From Pantoea cypripedii (lineage in GTDB: Bacteria > Pseudomonadota > Gammaproteobacteria > Enterobacterales > Enterobacteriaceae), in the NCBI RefSeq assembly GCF_002095535.1, contig NZ_MLJI01000001.1:4428437-4492436 (forward strand): a stretch of 64,000 bases of DNA, written 5' to 3'. How positions within the stretch are numbered: the first letter of the stretch is position 1; the number at the start of each line of letters is the position of its first letter. The notes below the pieces were generated by a model, which did no database searches, was not told where the DNA came from, and saw only the letters and a list, made by a program, of their open reading frames with translations. The position numbers and the translations under genes are program-made. Shown here piece by piece: positions 61,999-64,000 of the stretch.

Positions 61999-62266
61999 GG
62001 TCACAGATTCTTATAGTTTAAAATTTACTTATAACATAGGGTGTTGTTAACGTAAACATGAGAAAAGTCTAATTTTTCTGGTCCATAATTATATTGGGTG
62101 AAAATGAACGCCAATATTTGCTACCTTTCTCTGTAGATTCATTTGGACTTATTATAAAGTCAGGTTTTTTCTTCTGGGATTGGATTCTGCTACAGGCTGC
62201 TGTGCCATCATGGTGAGCTGCCGGAACGCTTGTTATTGTTTTCATTCAGGATTTGGAGCCAGAGAG

Positions 62267-63181
62267 ATGAAGTCGATTTTTTTATCCGCATTGATTTCCC
62301 TGATTTATCTTCCCAGCGCATTTGCCAATAAGGAAATTCCGATCTGGCCAAATGAAGTGTCAGGAAATAATACATTTATTAACTTTAGTAAGAACCTGGC
62401 AGATAATAATCGTGCTGTCACAAAGGTGGAATCACCGGAAATGATTTATGTTCCACCGGTCGGGGAAAATAATCATTCGGCGGTGCTTATCATTCCGGGT
62501 GGGGGATTTTCTTATATTATGGAAGATCTCGAAGGGCTGGATGTGGCAAAGGTCCTGAGTAAAAAAGGCTATTCCTCGTTCGTGCTGCTTTACCGCATGC
62601 CACACGGTGGATCAGAGGTTAACCGCAATGATGCTTTTGCCGATGTTCAGCGCGCCATGCGCCTGATTCGCGCCAATGCTGGCCAATACCAGGTCGCGTC
62701 GAATCAGATTGGCGTGATGGGCTTTTCAGCGGGTGCCTTCCTGGCGGCCAATGTCAGCAACGATCCTGATGCCAGCAATTACCCGGCAAAGGATGAGCAG
62801 GACAAGGTCTCTGCGCGTCCTGATTTTGCTGCGCTGATCTATCCGGTGCTGTCGCTGAAAGATGGCGTCACGCATAACGGCACGCGTGCGGCGATGTATG
62901 GCAAAGATATCAGTGATGACGTCAAACAACGTTATTCACAGGAAAACCGGGTATCCGCCCATACGCCTCCCACTTTCCTTGCCCAGGCGCTGAATGATGG
63001 CACAGCCTCGCCGCAGAACACCTTGCGGATGTTTGACGTGTTGCGCAAAAACAAGGTGGCGGTTGAGCTGCATCTGTTTCAGCTGGGAGGCCATGGTTTT
63101 GGCATCGTGAAGAAACAGGATATCCCGGCAAAAAACTGGCCGACGCTGTTTAGTGACTGGCAGGCAAATCTGGTGAAGTGA
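62267..63181 (+). CDS. Secreted alpha/beta hydrolase, acetyl(xylan) esterase-like
   Basis: A 304-residue exported enzyme. The signal peptide ends YLPSAFA (residue 20). Oxyanion loop PGGGFSYIMEDLEG, nucleophile elbow GVMGFSAGA, and a terminal histidine in GGHGFG give a full esterase set. Related enzymes remove acetyl groups from polysaccharides. The ATG at 62267 follows GGAGCCAGAGAG. It diverges from the EpsG-like gene over a 268-base AT-rich region with no other feature, suggesting a role in polysaccharide deacetylation. Confidence 0.82.
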   Translation: MKSIFLSALISLIYLPSAFANKEIPIWPNEVSGNNTFINFSKNLADNNRAVTKVESPEMIYVPPVGENNHSAVLIIPGGGFSYIMEDLEGLDVAKVLSKKGYSSFVLLYRMPHGGSEVNRNDAFADVQRAMRLIRANAGQYQVASNQIGVMGFSAGAFLAANVSNDPDASNYPAKDEQDKVSARPDFAALIYPVLSLKDGVTHNGTRAAMYGKDISDDVKQRYSQENRVSAHTPPTFLAQALNDGTASPQNTLRMFDVLRKNKVAVELHLFQLGGHGFGIVKKQDIPAKNWPTLFSDWQANLVK

Positions 63182-63192
63182 GTGAATTTGCA

Positions 63193-63214
63193 ACAGCGCG
63201 ATTTATCGCGCTGT
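63193..63214. repeat. REP-like unit
   Basis: ACAGCGCGATTTATCGCGCT(GT) is a perfect stem around TTTA, identical in core to the palindrome after yidA. It follows the esterase stop and may act as its transcript end, though no T-run follows. Confidence 0.75.
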
Positions 63215-63311
63215 ACCAGGCAGCAGAAAATTCAGTACCAGCTTAAATTGTGGTCAATTGCCACTCCCTGTGAGAGACTCCCTTACGTTTTAAGCATAGG
63301 GAATGCGCTCA

Positions 63312-63749
63312 ATGAACGACTCAACTCAATTTTGTCTCTTCACAGAAGGCCTGATTGCGCTGCCTGACGGCTATCAGGATCGCACAGTCAATGTCTTTAC
63401 GGTAACAGGTGCGGGTTTACCCGCGTTCAATATCTCCCGCGATACGCTCCACGCTGATGAAGCGCTGGATACGTATATTGATCGTCAGCTGGCACTGATG
63501 GCGCAGCATCTGCAAGGCTGGAAACAGTTGCAACGCACTTCCGCCGCGCTTGGCGAGAATCTCCTGTCGGGCGAAATCGTCCACGCCAGTTATCTGCGTG
63601 ATGGCAGACGCGTCTGGCAGCAGCAGGCAGTTTTCACCCCGGACAACAGCAGAGTGCTGGTGTTCACCATGACTTCGATGGATGTTCTGAGTGATACGGA
63701 CACGTCGCGTTTTGCCTCCCTGCTCAGGAGCTTCCGTTTTCACGCTTAA
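63312..63749 (+). CDS. Eag-type T6SS effector chaperone (DcrB/DUF1795 family)
   Basis: A 145-residue cytosolic protein of the DUF1795 fold: FTEGLIALPDGYQDRTVNVF at the N-terminus and FTPDNSRVLVFTMTS with LLRSFRF at the end. DUF1795 proteins next to PAAR effectors are Eag chaperones that shield the effector's N-terminal membrane helices before loading on VgrG. The start at 63312 has AGGG 10 bases upstream; 63303 is also possible. It lies 17 bp before the PAAR gene. Confidence 0.87.
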   Translation: MNDSTQFCLFTEGLIALPDGYQDRTVNVFTVTGAGLPAFNISRDTLHADEALDTYIDRQLALMAQHLQGWKQLQRTSAALGENLLSGEIVHASYLRDGRRVWQQQAVFTPDNSRVLVFTMTSMDVLSDTDTSRFASLLRSFRFHA

Positions 63750-63766
63750 CGATAAGGAATGTTGTT

Positions 63767-64000
63767 ATGTTTGAAGCTGCACGCGTCGGGGACGACATCG
63801 GGCATTCTCATGCCCTTGCGGGCATGATTGGCGGCACGCTGATTGGCGGATTGATTGCGGCGGTCGGGGGGATTGCCTCGGGCGCACTGATGATTGCCGG
63901 GCTGGGCGCAGCCTGTCTCGGCGTGGGTGTTCTGCTGATCGGTGCCAGCGTGGCGGTCGGCTGGATCACGGGGGGAACTGGCGACGGCAGCCCGCGATGG
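63767..64000 (+). CDS. prePAAR/PAAR-domain T6SS effector, N-terminal fragment
   Basis: The first 78 codons of a gene cut by the window end. It begins MFEAARVGDDIGHSHALAG; AARVGDDIGH fits the prePAAR pattern AARxxDxxxH exactly. Two long hydrophobic, glycine-rich stretches follow (IGGTLIGGLIAAVGGIASGA and ACLGVGVLLIGASVAVGWI), the membrane segments that Eag chaperones bind. A PAAR domain and a C-terminal toxin, often Rhs, are expected beyond the end but are not visible. Confidence 0.85.
   Translation, partial: MFEAARVGDDIGHSHALAGMIGGTLIGGLIAAVGGIASGALMIAGLGAACLGVGVLLIGASVAVGWITGGTGDGSPRW

Overview
The window looks like chromosome from a member of the Erwiniaceae, most likely Pantoea or a close relative. 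Protein sequences and gene order follow the Escherichia coli glmS-pst, mnmE-dnaA-gyrB, dgo and yiaD/tag neighbourhoods. The DNA is GC-rich, ibpA stands alone without ibpB, and a family of short palindromes built on GTAGCGGCGCGATTTATCGCGC recurs between genes. The assignment rests on recognised proteins and synteny; no database search was run.

Layout. 1-5.4 kb: 3' end of glmS, then pstSCAB-phoU behind two Pho boxes. 5.4-11.1 kb: an MFS carrier, yieH, adeP with a PurR box, a yieE-type phosphopantetheinyl transferase, a RutF-like flavin reductase and rutE. 11.2-13.0 kb: a hipBA toxin-antitoxin pair with an array of inverted-repeat operators. 13-23.6 kb: replication/translation core (mnmE, yidC, yidD, rnpA, rpmH on the minus strand; dnaA, dnaN, recF, gyrB on the plus strand). 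An ERIC-like element separates dnaN from recF, and gyrB carries an apparent one-base deletion. 23.8-27.9 kb: a sugar or sugar-acid catabolic operon (DeoR-HTH/PfkB fusion, DHDPS-family aldolase, YhcH-family protein, MFS carrier). 28-33.8 kb: yidA and the D-galactonate operon dgoRKADT with three DgoR-type operators. 33.9-36.3 kb: yidR, yidQ, and ibpA with a sigma-32 promoter and ROSE-type thermometer.

36.4-43.8 kb holds the most interesting locus: a tightly packed six-gene minus-strand operon (PP-loop ATPase, ATP-grasp ligase, class II glutamine amidotransferase, 2OG-Fe(II) oxygenase, YeaK-like aminoacyl-tRNA deacylase, EamA-type exporter), transcribed away from a MocR-type regulator. I read it as a small-molecule biosynthesis, self-protection and export cassette whose product I cannot name. 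43.8-51.6 kb: avtA, then a 2-ketogluconate pathway (kguE-kguK-kguT-ghrB/kguD) with a perfect PtxS-like palindrome upstream of kguE and two LacI-family regulators. 51.8-55.3 kb: yiaD, tag, an orphan outer-membrane barrel protein, dnaT and dnaC. 55.4-59.5 kb: a ROK regulator, a sugar-porter MFS protein and a GntR-like LacI regulator. 59.6-63.2 kb: a more AT-rich surface-polysaccharide group (acyltransferase-3, EpsG/Wzy-like protein, secreted esterase). The window ends inside a type VI secretion effector module: an Eag-type (DUF1795) chaperone followed by the N-terminus of a prePAAR effector.

How it works together: phosphate uptake, purine uptake and several sugar-acid pathways (galactonate, 2-ketogluconate, one unidentified) suit a plant- or soil-associated life. 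The toxin-antitoxin pair, the biosynthetic cassette and the T6SS module are accessory functions set among conserved housekeeping genes.
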